Of a stretch of DNA of 64,000 nucleotides, positions 7,888-17,909 are shown one piece after another (within the stretch, counting starts at the first letter, position 1; every line of letters starts with the position of its first letter). A model generated the notes under the pieces. The model was not told where the DNA came from. It ran no database searches and saw nothing but the letters and a program-made list of their open reading frames with translations. A program made the translations under genes and the position numbers. The DNA lies in the NCBI GenBank assembly GCA_965112735.1, contig OZ218951.1:434001-498000 (forward strand). Direction: 5' to 3'. This stretch comes from Phaeosaccion multiseriatum (taxonomy: Eukaryota > Ochrophyta, other classes).

Positions 7888-8760
7888 ATGGTGTACAGAA
7901 ACCTAGTGATTGCTGGGTCGCACATCCGATTCTTTGCGGTGATGGGAGCGCTAGCTCACTTGGAAGAGCAGGACATGATGCAGTACTTCACCTCGTTTCT
8001 AGGCGGGTCGAGTGGGTCCATTGTTGCTCTCATGGCAAATCTGGGTACTCCAGCAAAAAAGATGCAGGCCTTTGTCCAACATTACATGCAGCAGGAACGC
8101 ATTTTGCAACTTGATATTGACGAAGCCATGCGTTTCATGGAAACCTTCGGGTTTGACTCGGGTCAGAGAATTAGCGACCTGTGTGGTGAGATTCTAGCGC
8201 TTCATCACTGCAGCAAAGACATTACGTTCATGGAGCTGTACGCGGAGACGGGAAAGGAATTGGTCGTTACTGGTTCCAACCTGCAAACGCGACAGGTGTC
8301 TTACTTCAACTTCGAGACAGAACCGGACATGAAGGTCCGTGAAGCCATTCTGATCTCAACGTGCATACCTCTGCTATTCACTCCCAAAGTATATCGGGGC
8401 CAAGTGTATGTGGACAGCGTTGTATTCAACAATTTCCCACTGGAGTACTACTCGCGCGAAGCGAAGGAATGTACGCTTGGTATAAACGTATGCCATCCTC
8501 CCCCCGAGGAGCTAATTTCCGAGAAGCTTTCATTGCAGAGGTACATTCTGACAGTGTTGCAGGGACTCTTTGACACACAAACTCCCCTCAAGGAGACCCA
8601 TGTGTTGTCGCTTCGTGTAAACGAGAAGAGCTTTTTCTTTTCGATGAGCTCCCTTGGGATTCCCTTCGACAAGGACGCATTGGATTCGTTCTTTCAGCAA
8701 GGGTTCGAGCAATGCCAGGCTTTCTTTTGCAAGAGACACGCGCGCTCGGATGATTCGTAA
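7888..8760 (+). CDS. Patatin-like phospholipase
   Basis: A 290-residue protein of the patatin-like (PNPLA) family, which hydrolyse acyl chains of lipids with a Ser-Asp dyad. The nucleophile motif GGSSG is near residue 47; the Asp motif is YVDSVVFNNFP near 175, where D-G-A/G is usual. The N-terminal strand NLVIAG begins directly after the ATG at 7888, which fits the family; an extension to 7789 adds nothing recognisable. Oddity: the Gly-rich oxyanion loop (GGGxRG) expected after the first strand is replaced by GSHIRF. Patatin-like lipases occur in several giant viruses. Confidence 0.7.
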   Translation: MVYRNLVIAGSHIRFFAVMGALAHLEEQDMMQYFTSFLGGSSGSIVALMANLGTPAKKMQAFVQHYMQQERILQLDIDEAMRFMETFGFDSGQRISDLCGEILALHHCSKDITFMELYAETGKELVVTGSNLQTRQVSYFNFETEPDMKVREAILISTCIPLLFTPKVYRGQVYVDSVVFNNFPLEYYSREAKECTLGINVCHPPPEELISEKLSLQRYILTVLQGLFDTQTPLKETHVLSLRVNEKSFFFSMSSLGIPFDKDALDSFFQQGFEQCQAFFCKRHARSDDS

Positions 8761-8878
8761 GCGCTCCTCCTTACTTCTCCTCACTCCTCATCCTTACTGC
8801 TCCTCCTCCTCCTGTTCGACGTCCTCTCTCTCGCTTTCTACTTGTCCTCCTCCTCTTTGACGTCCTCCTTACTCTTCC

Positions 8879-9409
8879 TTACTCCTCCTCCTCCTGTTCG
8901 ACGTCCTCCTGGTCTTCGACGTCCTCCTGGTCTTCGACGTCCTCCTGGTCTTCGACGTCCTCCTGGTCTTCGACGTCCTCCTGGTCTTCGACGTCCTCGC
9001 GGTACTGTTCGACCTCCTGATCGTCGTCATCGTCGTCCTCGTCGTCCTCGTCGTCCATTTCCCAAGTGGAAGACAGCTCTGCTTCACTTTCGCTGCTCTC
9101 CCCGTCATCTTCCTCCAATTCAGAGGACAGTAGTCCTCCCTCACTTTCGCTACTCTCCTCGCTATCTTCCTCCCAGTTGGAAGATAGTTCTGCCTCGCTA
9201 TCGCTCGTATCCTCAGCCTCTTCTGCATCCCAAGATTCACCTTCTTCTCCACCCTTTTTGCGCGATGCTGACTTTCTATTCTTCAGAATGAACTGCACAT
9301 GCGCGTCCTTGATATAGGAGTTATATGAGCGATACTGCTGACAGTACTGTACAAGGTCCTTCAGTGAGAGATTCGATAGCTCGTCACGCACAGCCTTCAC
9401 TCTAGTCAT
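8879..9409 (-). CDS. Acidic repeat protein
   Basis: A 176-residue protein. The first 55 residues are ordinary and possibly folded (VRDELSNLSLKDLVQYC). The rest is extremely acidic: three degenerate Ser/Glu repeats of about 20 residues, an Asp run, then six copies of an EDVEDQ repeat encoded by an 18-bp unit (about 8900-8995). The adjoining sequence at 8765-8880 is a decayed run of similar TCCTCC triplets, suggesting replication slippage. It may bind basic proteins, but no function can be assigned. Confidence 0.5.
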   Translation of the reverse strand: MTRVKAVRDELSNLSLKDLVQYCQQYRSYNSYIKDAHVQFILKNRKSASRKKGGEEGESWDAEEAEDTSDSEAELSSNWEEDSEESSESEGGLLSSELEEDDGESSESEAELSSTWEMDDEDDEDDDDDDQEVEQYREDVEDQEDVEDQEDVEDQEDVEDQEDVEDQEDVEQEEEE

Positions 9410-10369
9410 GTTCTTTTAGTATACCCTGAGAATATTTTTGCGGACATATTCGACTGGTGCCACACATGTCATCAGAAGGTTATTCCAACCAGGCAGCACA
9501 CCACACCGCTCGCTCTCCGCTGAAGTTCGAAAGGAGAATGAGGGACGTCTTCCTCGAAGTCGCAATTGCATGTGATCTTACCAATCGTGTAGTTGTGAAC
9601 CACAGTGTCCTCTTGTCGCATAGCAACGCCCTCTTCGTCGCTTGTACAGAGAAGGTCGCCCGTTTGCAATGCTCCGTTCTGATTGCAGACCCATATAGCA
9701 CTCTCTCCATCCGTACTAATCGTCACTCTTCGATCCTTCTTTTCCTTGTCTTTCTCAAACTGCAAGTTGCCAATCGCAAAAGTTCGTCGCTCATCCCCTT
9801 CGCTTTCACACGAAGAGAGTACTCCAAACACGGCCTTATCAGTTGCCTTCTGAGACAAAGTCACAACCGGAATGGCTTCGTCAATATCAATTGATGATTC
9901 CATTTGCAAATTACAATACTTTCCAGTCGAGCATACTACCTTTCCAACCGCATGGGATTCAAAGAGACCGTCATCTACTGTGCGACAACTATGCGATCCC
10001 GTGAAATTCAGCACTCCTTCTTTGAATTCCTCAGCAAACAGAACGGCGGTGCCTTTGTTGCTCAGAAACAACAGGTCCGACTTCGTATCGTCCTTCTGCC
10101 GATTTATGATATGCCAGTGAGTCTCGTTGGAGGAGTTACTCAACGTCATATAACTGTCGACCGTCATGTTGTTACTGACAGAAAGGTGATCTTCAATGTG
10201 CATGGTCTCATACTTGCGATCCACAATTTCCGCGAGAAGGTCCGCAGTTAGCGTGTTGGAGTTAATTGTGAGGTCCTGTGCCTCGATATGACCGAATACA
10301 ACTGACGAGTCCCCAATTGAATCCGAGTCTCTGCTGATAAAGCTAGATATGAGCGTTTCGTTGAGGAGG

Positions 10370-11440
10370 TAGTCTCCAATCTGGATCTGATCAATAATTC
10401 CATCACTGGCAAATATAGTTCCGTTCACGGTCAGAGTGTAATCCGCTGTGTCCGTGTTGATCCCCACATTTCCTTCCTCCTTTATGACAAGAGCTGTCTC
10501 GTCCTGGTAGCTGAAACGCGCCACGTCCTCCTCTGCGTACTGGTCCACGAGTAGCGCCACGTCCGTTCCAGTGTTCGAGAGGCTGAGCTGATCCGTAATT
10601 TCGGTGGCGGCATTGATGTGCGCGGTGTCTCCCTCTACGAGGAATTCTCCTGAGATGGAGACGTTCGAACTGACAATCGACTCGAAGTTGACCTCACCCA
10701 GGAATTTGGAAGTGTCCTCATTGATCAAGAGAGAGTCTCCGATCTTGATCTCCGTGGCAAACACGGTTCCGTCCACGGTTAGTGTGTAGTCCGCTGTGTC
10801 CGTGTTGATCCCTACATTTCCTTCCTGCTTTATGACGAGAGCAGTCTCGTCCTGGTAGCGAAAGCGCGCTACGTCCTCCTCTGCGTACTGGTCTACGAGC
10901 AGCGCCACCCCCGTTCCCGTGTTCGAGAGGCTGAGCTGATCCGCAATTTCGGTGGCGGCACTGATATGCGCGGTGTCTCCCTGTACGAGGAAGTCGCCTG
11001 AGATGGAGACGTTCGAAGTAGCAATCGACTCGTAGTTGACCTCACCCAGGAATTCGGAAGTGTCCTCAGTGATCAAGACAGAGTCTCCAATCTTGATGTC
11101 CGTGGCAAATACGGTTCCATTCACGGTCAGCGTGTAGTCCGCTGTGTCCGTGTTGATCCCCACATTCCCTTCCTGCTTTATGACGAGAGCAGTCTCGTCC
11201 TGGTAGCTGAAACGCGCCACGTCCTCCTCTGCGTACTGGTCTACGAGCAGCGCCACGTCCGTTCCAGTGTTCGAAAGGCTGAGCTTGTCCGTGATTGTCG
11301 TAGCGACGTTGATTTGCGCCGTATCTCCTCCCTGCACCAGGAAATCCCCGGAGATAGTGACGTTCGAACTAACAATGGATTCAAATTGGACTTCACCCAG
11401 GAATTCGGAAGTGCCCTCGTTAATGAAGAGTGAATCCCCG
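10370..11440 (-). repeat. Three 115-codon tandem modules inside the fibre gene
   Basis: A unit of about 345 bp recurs in phase, with equivalent landmarks (a CGTGTTGATCCC string) near 10,456, 10,801 and 11,147. Each encodes a beta-rich module with the signatures LLVDQYAEEDVARF and NVGINTDTADYTLTV. The copies are near identical, indicating recent expansion or homogenisation. Confidence 0.75.
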
Positions 11441-12125
11441 ATGTTGATGTAGTTGTCCTCAGTGATGGTTCGCTCTGTTGTATTGTAAGGCAAGAGGACA
11501 ACATTGTTCGATCCTGTATTGACGATGTTCTCGCCCATGATGATGCTCTGTGACCCACTGTTCTGGATGGAGTTTCCCATCGCGATTGCTGATCCGCCTA
11601 CAGAGTAGGCATTGTACCCAGAAGCTATGTTGTAGTTTGTACTGTTGGTTTGCTTCAGATTGTTGTTGCGCCCGATGCTGATATTGTAGTGTCCGCTTGT
11701 GCTTCCCGAGAAAGAGTTCCCCTCACTTCCGAGAACAATATTGTAGTTCCCTTTCGTGTCGGTACCGGCTTTTGATCCGAGGAGAATATTGTATGACCCT
11801 GAGGTATAGGCACCGGCCGAAACTCCTTGAATAAGGTTGTAGGAGCCCGAGTTGTACTCCCCTGCTTGTGTGCCGAGCAGAGTGTTGTAATGAATAGACG
11901 TATCTCCCTCTGCCCCAAAGCCTGTCCGAGAGCCAATATACACATTATTTCCACCGCTCTGGAGGTTGTACCCAGAGTTGTGCCCCATCATCACATTTCC
12001 CGTACCCGAAAGCGAATGCGTGTATCCGCTGTAGTTGCCCAAGAAGATGTTGGAGTTCGTTGTTGTGGAAGAGTATCCAGCCTGGTGGCCTATAATGAGC
12101 ATGTTCTTGCCCGTGAGCAAGTTAT

Positions 12126-12129
12126 ACGC
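12126..12129. other. Target-site duplication, left copy (ACGC)
   Basis: The four bases ACGC immediately before the left LTR recur immediately after the right LTR (17,910-17,913). Five bases do not match, so the duplication is 4 bp, within the range made by retroviral-type integrases. Confidence 0.85.
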
Positions 12130-12365
12130 TGTGCTATTGTCCTATACAGTGTTGGTCATACATTCAGGGGTCACAGAAATATGAGTGTAACCTTCATGGA
12201 CACCCCTGACCCAGGGGGGATAGATAGAAAGCGTGTGGAGAGCACTCTTTTTCTTGCAAGCTCTAAGTGAGTAGTAAAGACTTAATACGGACACCGACGC
12301 CCCACCAGAGGCGCGGCGAATACTTGGTCCAAACCCCTTAAGCTTTTCTACGTCAGCTTAGCACA
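12130..12365 (+). repeat. 5' LTR of the chromovirus
   Basis: Starts TGTGCTA and ends TAGCACA, a perfect 7-bp terminal inversion. It is identical to the 3' LTR apart from one base. Directly downstream (12,366-12,375) is the palindrome GAACTAGTTC rather than an obvious TGG-type tRNA primer site. Confidence 0.95.
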
Positions 12366-12491
12366 GAACTAGTTCTCGCATAAAGAGTTGCGAAAGAAGA
12401 ATAACAGCAGTTGCAGGAGTTCTGAGGAGACGTCCAACGAGACATCAGCAGCGACAGACATCAGTGCAGTCTTCTAGGGGAACCTAGGAGG

Positions 12492-15400
12492 ATGGTTACG
12501 CCTTCAGAGCAGGATAAGTATGACACCAGCGATTGGAGAGGAGATTGGCCGATTCTTAAAGGGCAGAAGACTCCGATCAGAGTGAACACCTTTGTGTATG
12601 GCTATGAGAGGTGCGCAGAGAGAATGAGACTCGCTAGACAGCAAGCTCGCATTCCCGACATGGCTACTTTGTTGGACCCTGTTCTGAGAACGCAAGCCAG
12701 CGTTGAGTTAAAGGTACAGGTAACAGAGCTGAACACTGAGAACGTGAAGAAATGGCTCAAGGATTGGTTGAAGGAACATTCTGAGAGCGACGTGCAAGGA
12801 GAGACACTTGCATCTATTGCCGACGAGATCACGATAGAATGTGCGAATCGTGAGAACGCCGGAGCGCTGAAGGAGGCTTTAATATATGCCCATACGGAGT
12901 TTTTGGGTATGATCAAGAACAGCTCCTTCAGCTCCCTCTTGCAGACGGAGGATGGCACTGCAGACAATTGGTGGCTGCCCAAAGATAAGGCGGCTACGAA
13001 GTCCATCAGGTTTGCTTTCAACAGTGTCTTGAACCGATTTGATTCCAATATGGTGAAGCTCATTAAAGATGCCGAGAGACAGTGGCAGAGCTCGATTGAT
13101 TGGGACAAGAACTACAAGCAGTGGTTTGAGCTCGTGATTGATATCCACATGGGGTGGGCTAATGCTCGAGCTGCTGCCGCGCGAGCGAATCTCACGGCGG
13201 AACAGGCCTTGCCCAACTTGAAGAAGACGGGAGGAGGCAGCTCTGCTAATTCTGGAAAGGGGGGAGAGCCCGCCTGGAAGAAGAAGAAGCAAGAGCAGGC
13301 GGCGGCCAAGAATGGTGCAGCTGCGAGTGGTGGTCCGGTTGAAGCAAAACCCAAGGAGGATGTTAAGCCTGCCGGAGGAGGGGGGGCTAAGGAGCCACGC
13401 CCTTTCTCTGGAAAGTGTCTTTCATGTGGGTTAGCCCACACCCTCAGGAAGTGCCCAACGACCTCCCAAGATCAGAAAGATCGGCTGTGGGCGGACTATA
13501 AGAAGAAACACCCGCACATTAAGGTCCTGGCATCAGCAGAGGCAGATGCAGGAGCCGTAGCAGAGGATGTGGAAGGGGAGAGAGTCACAGTTGATCTCGT
13601 CGCCAACCCATCTGAGACGGTGTCGGAAGCCGCACGGCTGAAGATTTCCGCAGTTTGGGACTCGGGCTGTGATGTGGGGCTGGTTATCTCCCGCCGAGAT
13701 GCAGACAAGTTTGTTGCGCTCGGGCGAGGTGGCGAGCTCACAGTCATTAAACCCCGGAGCCTCAAGACTGGAAATGGCCTGGTCGAAGCCACGCAGGTTT
13801 TGACAGGAGCGCATTTGTTGTTTGACTTTCCATGGGGGCCAGTGAGTACCCTTCAGATGGAAGAGAGTCTGCGCAATGCGTACGTGTTGGAGGAGATCGA
13901 CATGATGTGTCTAGGTCGTCCTCTTCAGAAGGCTTTTGGACTATCATCCATTCGAGCCCAGTTCGAGACGATGCATAGCGAAGAAGCTTTGCGTCGCGAA
14001 CGAGAGACTGCGGAGAAGGAGAAGGAGGCAGAGCCTCACAGCTCCAGCGCAGGTAGAGTGATGAGTCTCTTTTCGTCGGCTCCCTCAGAGGAGAGTGACG
14101 ATTTGTGTCCTGTTGAGCAGGGGACGGGCAAGACGCCCATAGTAGGATCGGTAGGAACCTACCACCTTAACAATGAAGAGATCAAACAGTATGACGGTGT
14201 AGCTGATACCATTCAGCAACCTGAGGACGGACTGCCGCCCACATACGAGAGCCTAGAGGCACGTTTGGGGTCAGTCGTCGACAATGCTATAGCAGAGCAT
14301 GATTTTCCCGAGCGGTTGAAAGAACCGATGCTGAGGGCACTACTGAAGTGGCCTGACGTGTGGCGGGATGAGTTACTGTGGGAGGACGGTGCTGCTAAGG
14401 TTGAGCCGATGAAGGTGCAGTTCAAGAGCTCTGAACCACATTCGCAGCTCCCTATCAAGCAACCCGGTCCGAAGGCGGCCTTTGTGCGCGAGTTCACCAA
14501 TAAAATGGTAGACAAGGGCTTTGGCTACAGCAACCCGCAGAGCGTGTATTCTAACCGAGCCTTCGCAGTGGGAAAGCCGGGAAAGCCCGGTAAGTACAGA
14601 CTGGTGTGTGACCTTCGGGCAGCTAACGCAAACACAGTCAAGGTTGATTTCGGTATGACTGACACGGAGACTATCTCTCTCGCACTGCGAGGGGCCAGAT
14701 GGTTTATTGAGATTGATGGCAAGGATTTCTTTTGGCAATTTCCGCTCGAGGAGTGGTGCCAGGAGCATTTCACTTACATAACCTCAGACGCAAAGGTGAC
14801 TCCTACGAGAGTACCACAGGGAGCCCTCAACTCAGCGGCATATGTGCAAGGTACCATGAGCGAGGTCTTTCGCGAGGAAGTCGGTAAGACTCACGCTGTG
14901 TACATTGACAATATCGCCTACTGGGCTATCGAGGGTGAGGAGCTGGTCGAGAGGACCGAACTCACCATGGACAAGCTTCACGAGAAGAACTTGAAGATGG
15001 GAGTCAGCTCATTCAGTTTCGGAAGTGAGTTGAAGTTCGTGGGCAGAGTGCATGACAGACATGGTACTCGTCACGATCCGGAGCGAATTCAAGGTCTGAC
15101 AGACTTGGGTACGCCGGAGACAGCGGGCGATCTGATGACGTTCCTGTGTGGAATACAGTGGTTCAACCGCTGGGTGAAAGATTTCGCACAGTGGGTGGGG
15201 CCTCTGTATGACTTGTTGAATGAGTGTTTGGGGGAGGCTAATGCCAAACCGCATCAGCACAAGCGCTCTAAGGCTGTGGCTGCAACTATTCAACTAGACA
15301 AGAGGTGGACAGCTGAGCATGACGCGGCTTTCTTGGGGATCAAGCGCGTGCTCGCAGAGAACACGGTGCGCGCTCACCCGGACCCTGAGCAGGTAGTACT

Positions 15401-17606
15401 AGTGTTTGCAGACGCCAGTGACCGCTACTGGGGGGGCATGATCGCACAGTGTAGACCCGAGAACGTGGGTCTTCCTCTTGACGAGATGGACATGGAGCCG
15501 GTCGCTTTCTGTTCAGGTGGCTTTGGGAAGCATGAGCTCAAGCGAGCAACTGTGGACAAAGAGGCAGATGCCACTTACCGGACTGTGATTCAGAATGAGT
15601 ACGCTTTGGTAGGGGCGAGGAAGGTATACATTTTCTGCGACCATCGCAATTTGGCTTTTCTCTGGTCTAACGACCCACAGTACCCGGGTCTGACCAAACC
15701 CATGCGAGAGCGGCTGCAGCGACAGGCACTTCGATTGCAGGCATTTGACTATACAATTATGCATTTGCCTGGCGACAAGCACTTGTGGGCTGACCCTCTG
15801 AGCCGTTGGCGCAAGAGGACGAGCCATGCAGCGCCTTGCGTGTTGGCTCTACGAGGCGGGAAATTCGGAGCCATGCAGGTCTTTGACATGATGGCGCCTG
15901 ACTTTCTTTGGCCCACGGAGCAGGAGATTGTCAGCGTTCAGCAGGAGGCCTTTGCAAAGCTCCTGGACGCTGGCAAAGAGGTGGGAGAGAGTGGTCGCCA
16001 ACTGCTTCTCTCACAGACTGGCGACGGCGGTCTGATTCGAGCAAAAAGTAGCACAGATGACGACGCTCAGCAGTCAAAGATTTGGATACCGCGTAAGGCA
16101 GAGGATTTGCGCCTTCGGCTCAGCGTAGTGGCCCACCAGGGGGGCATGGGCCATCGTGGGATGACCAACACGCTGGAAGCTGTAGGGAAGGACTTTGTCT
16201 GGCATGGCCAGCATGAGGATATCAAGCGCTTTGTGAACGAGTGTATTCATTGCCTTAGCAATGGCGTAGGGCTGCGCGTTCCTCGACCGCTTTTGGGTCA
16301 ATGGCATGCTACCAAGCCCCAGCAGATGATATGGTTTGACTATGTCAAGATGGGCAAGGGTATCATTTGGGTTGATGGACCTGATGGGTTCATGCAGATT
16401 CAAGTACAGTACGCGCTATGCATTTTTGATGACTTTTCGTCCTTGACAATGTACGAGCCGTGCTATGAGGCTACCGCACGAGGGTGCGCGCGGGCTTTGC
16501 TGAGATGGTTTGCTCAGCATGGCATTGTGCCTCGATGGCAGAGTGACAGAGGCAGTCATTTCCTCAATGAGGTGATGAGCGAGCTGAGAGCAATGTTGAG
16601 GTGTGATCATCATTTTGTGGTGGCACATGCGGCTTATAGCCGTGGACTTGGGGAGCGCGGAGTGCAAACGCTTCAGAAGCTTATGCAGCCGCTACTATCA
16701 GAGATGAGGGCGCTACCAGAGTCGTGGCCGCAGTTTCTGCCAGTGGTCGAGTCCATCGAGAACAGTTGCACCAAGAGCAGTCGTTCCAGCAAGTCTCCGA
16801 TTGAGCTGCATTCAGGCCATGTACCTCAGCGCCCTATCGACACGGTTATGCTTCATGATGCTGATCGAGCGCAGAAGGTGGAGTTGAAGCAACTCACCCA
16901 AGCGCAGGTCGACACGATGGCTGAGGGGCTGCAGCAAATTCGGGAGCAGTTACGTACACGGGTCGAGGAGCACCTCTCCAAGATCAGGGAGCGCAAGCGT
17001 GATGGCATCAACGCACGTCTATTGCAGGGGCGGCGTGGCGCCGAGCACAGGAAGGATCTTGATCGCGCGCGCGAGCTCGCCAGCGAGTCAATTTTCCAGC
17101 CTGGAGTATTTGTGACGGTGGCGTCAGTGGGGCCTACGAGCAAGGTCGTTGGCCGATGGCATGGTCCTTGCCGAGTGACTGAGGCTCTCGAGCACCACGT
17201 ATATCGCATTGAGGAGTTAGTGGGACAGAAGCGCACTTTGGACGTGCACATCAACCGGCTACGCTACTACTGCGACGGTGATGTCAATCTTACTACCGAC
17301 GTCCTCCACCAGATCTCACACAGCACTCAGAGTTTCGTAGTCGAGTCTTTTGAGGGGCTGGTTAGGCGTGCTGATGGCAGCTGGTTCTTAATCGTCAAGT
17401 GGAGAGGCTTCGACGCAGTCGAGAACAGCGAGGAGCCCATCGAGCAGCTTATGGCGGATACACCCCAAGCAGTGGAGCAGTATCTCGCCAAGCATCCGGA
17501 CAAACAGCGAATCAGCGCAGTCCGAGCCTACTTGCGGGCCCTCTCGGAGCGGAACGCAGAGCGGGTAGTAGCGCCCAAGCGCAAGCGTACGCGCAAGAAG
17601 CGGTAA
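12492..17606 (+). CDS. Gag-pol polyprotein with chromodomain
   Basis: A single frame of 1,704 codons. Seen in order: helical Gag; a zinc knuckle (CLSCGLAHTLRKC, near residue 309) with CX2CX3HX4C spacing; an aspartic protease WDSGCD near 389; RT motifs RLVCDLRA near 703 and YIDN near 804; RNase H VFADASD near 972; an integrase HHCC zinc domain (HQGGMGH near 1213 to CIHC near 1251); the DDE core (FDYVKMG near 1282, QSDRGSHF near 1350, GERGVQ near 1386); and a chromodomain (VKWRGFDAVENS, about 1635). The chromodomain probably guides integration by reading histone marks. The RT box has Asn where the second catalytic Asp of YxDD is usual. There is no gag/pol frameshift. Confidence 0.95.
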   Translation: MVTPSEQDKYDTSDWRGDWPILKGQKTPIRVNTFVYGYERCAERMRLARQQARIPDMATLLDPVLRTQASVELKVQVTELNTENVKKWLKDWLKEHSESDVQGETLASIADEITIECANRENAGALKEALIYAHTEFLGMIKNSSFSSLLQTEDGTADNWWLPKDKAATKSIRFAFNSVLNRFDSNMVKLIKDAERQWQSSIDWDKNYKQWFELVIDIHMGWANARAAAARANLTAEQALPNLKKTGGGSSANSGKGGEPAWKKKKQEQAAAKNGAAASGGPVEAKPKEDVKPAGGGGAKEPRPFSGKCLSCGLAHTLRKCPTTSQDQKDRLWADYKKKHPHIKVLASAEADAGAVAEDVEGERVTVDLVANPSETVSEAARLKISAVWDSGCDVGLVISRRDADKFVALGRGGELTVIKPRSLKTGNGLVEATQVLTGAHLLFDFPWGPVSTLQMEESLRNAYVLEEIDMMCLGRPLQKAFGLSSIRAQFETMHSEEALRRERETAEKEKEAEPHSSSAGRVMSLFSSAPSEESDDLCPVEQGTGKTPIVGSVGTYHLNNEEIKQYDGVADTIQQPEDGLPPTYESLEARLGSVVDNAIAEHDFPERLKEPMLRALLKWPDVWRDELLWEDGAAKVEPMKVQFKSSEPHSQLPIKQPGPKAAFVREFTNKMVDKGFGYSNPQSVYSNRAFAVGKPGKPGKYRLVCDLRAANANTVKVDFGMTDTETISLALRGARWFIEIDGKDFFWQFPLEEWCQEHFTYITSDAKVTPTRVPQGALNSAAYVQGTMSEVFREEVGKTHAVYIDNIAYWAIEGEELVERTELTMDKLHEKNLKMGVSSFSFGSELKFVGRVHDRHGTRHDPERIQGLTDLGTPETAGDLMTFLCGIQWFNRWVKDFAQWVGPLYDLLNECLGEANAKPHQHKRSKAVAATIQLDKRWTAEHDAAFLGIKRVLAENTVRAHPDPEQVVLVFADASDRYWGGMIAQCRPENVGLPLDEMDMEPVAFCSGGFGKHELKRATVDKEADATYRTVIQNEYALVGARKVYIFCDHRNLAFLWSNDPQYPGLTKPMRERLQRQALRLQAFDYTIMHLPGDKHLWADPLSRWRKRTSHAAPCVLALRGGKFGAMQVFDMMAPDFLWPTEQEIVSVQQEAFAKLLDAGKEVGESGRQLLLSQTGDGGLIRAKSSTDDDAQQSKIWIPRKAEDLRLRLSVVAHQGGMGHRGMTNTLEAVGKDFVWHGQHEDIKRFVNECIHCLSNGVGLRVPRPLLGQWHATKPQQMIWFDYVKMGKGIIWVDGPDGFMQIQVQYALCIFDDFSSLTMYEPCYEATARGCARALLRWFAQHGIVPRWQSDRGSHFLNEVMSELRAMLRCDHHFVVAHAAYSRGLGERGVQTLQKLMQPLLSEMRALPESWPQFLPVVESIENSCTKSSRSSKSPIELHSGHVPQRPIDTVMLHDADRAQKVELKQLTQAQVDTMAEGLQQIREQLRTRVEEHLSKIRERKRDGINARLLQGRRGAEHRKDLDRARELASESIFQPGVFVTVASVGPTSKVVGRWHGPCRVTEALEHHVYRIEELVGQKRTLDVHINRLRYYCDGDVNLTTDVLHQISHSTQSFVVESFEGLVRRADGSWFLIVKWRGFDAVENSEEPIEQLMADTPQAVEQYLAKHPDKQRISAVRAYLRALSERNAERVVAPKRKRTRKKR

Positions 17607-17673
17607 GCGTTGTGTTAGGTACTGGGATAGTTTCTTTCCTCTTTTGACGGCTCGGGCTGTCGCTTGGGGGTAG
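17607..17673 (+). other. Retrotransposon 3' untranslated stretch with possible polypurine tract
   Basis: The 67 bases between the polyprotein stop and the right LTR end in TTGGGGGTAG directly before TGTGCTA. The G-run is the only candidate polypurine tract for second-strand priming. Confidence 0.5.
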
Positions 17674-17909
17674 TGTGCTATTGTCCTATAAAGTGTTGGT
17701 CATACATTCAGGGGTCACAGAAATATGAGTGTAACCTTCATGGACACCCCTGACCCAGGGGGGATAGATAGAAAGCGTGTGGAGAGCACTCTTTTTCTTG
17801 CAAGCTCTAAGTGAGTAGTAAAGACTTAATACGGACACCGACGCCCCACCAGAGGCGCGGCGAATACTTGGTCCAAACCCCTTAAGCTTTTCTACGTCAG
17901 CTTAGCACA
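17674..17909 (+). repeat. 3' LTR of the chromovirus
   Basis: 236 bp, the same length and ends as the 5' LTR; the only visible difference is A instead of C near the start. It is followed by the duplicated ACGC at 17,910-17,913. Confidence 0.95.

Larger units (their letters stand above)
9472..12129 (-). pseudogene. Surface fibre-like virion protein, main part, cut by a retrotransposon
   Basis: About 885 residues of a gene whose first 59 codons lie beyond the retrotransposon at 17,910-18,087. The N-terminal part has repeated Gly/Asn/Ser-rich turns of about 14-16 residues (such as NIFLGNYSGYTHS), resembling YadA-like beta-roll heads. The middle has three copies of a 115-residue module (about 10,370-11,440). 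The C-terminus has GDLLCTSDEEG, GKITCNCDF and a FTGSHSC start, which I associate with C-terminal domains of giant-virus fibre or tailspike-like proteins that trimerise and may self-process. Apart from the insertion the frame is open throughout, so the break is recent. Confidence 0.7.
12130..17909 (+). mobile_element. Ty3/Gypsy chromovirus, full length, recently inserted
   Basis: A complete LTR retrotransposon of 5,780 bp: two 236-bp LTRs, one uninterrupted gag-pol frame, and a 4-bp target duplication. Domain order Gag, protease, RT, RNase H, integrase, chromodomain identifies a chromovirus of the Metaviridae. The LTRs differ at only one base that I can see (C/A, 16 bases into each), so insertion is recent. 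It interrupts the viral fibre gene, which lies in the opposite orientation, 59 codons after its start. Removal of the element and one copy of the duplication restores the fibre reading frame. Confidence 0.95.
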
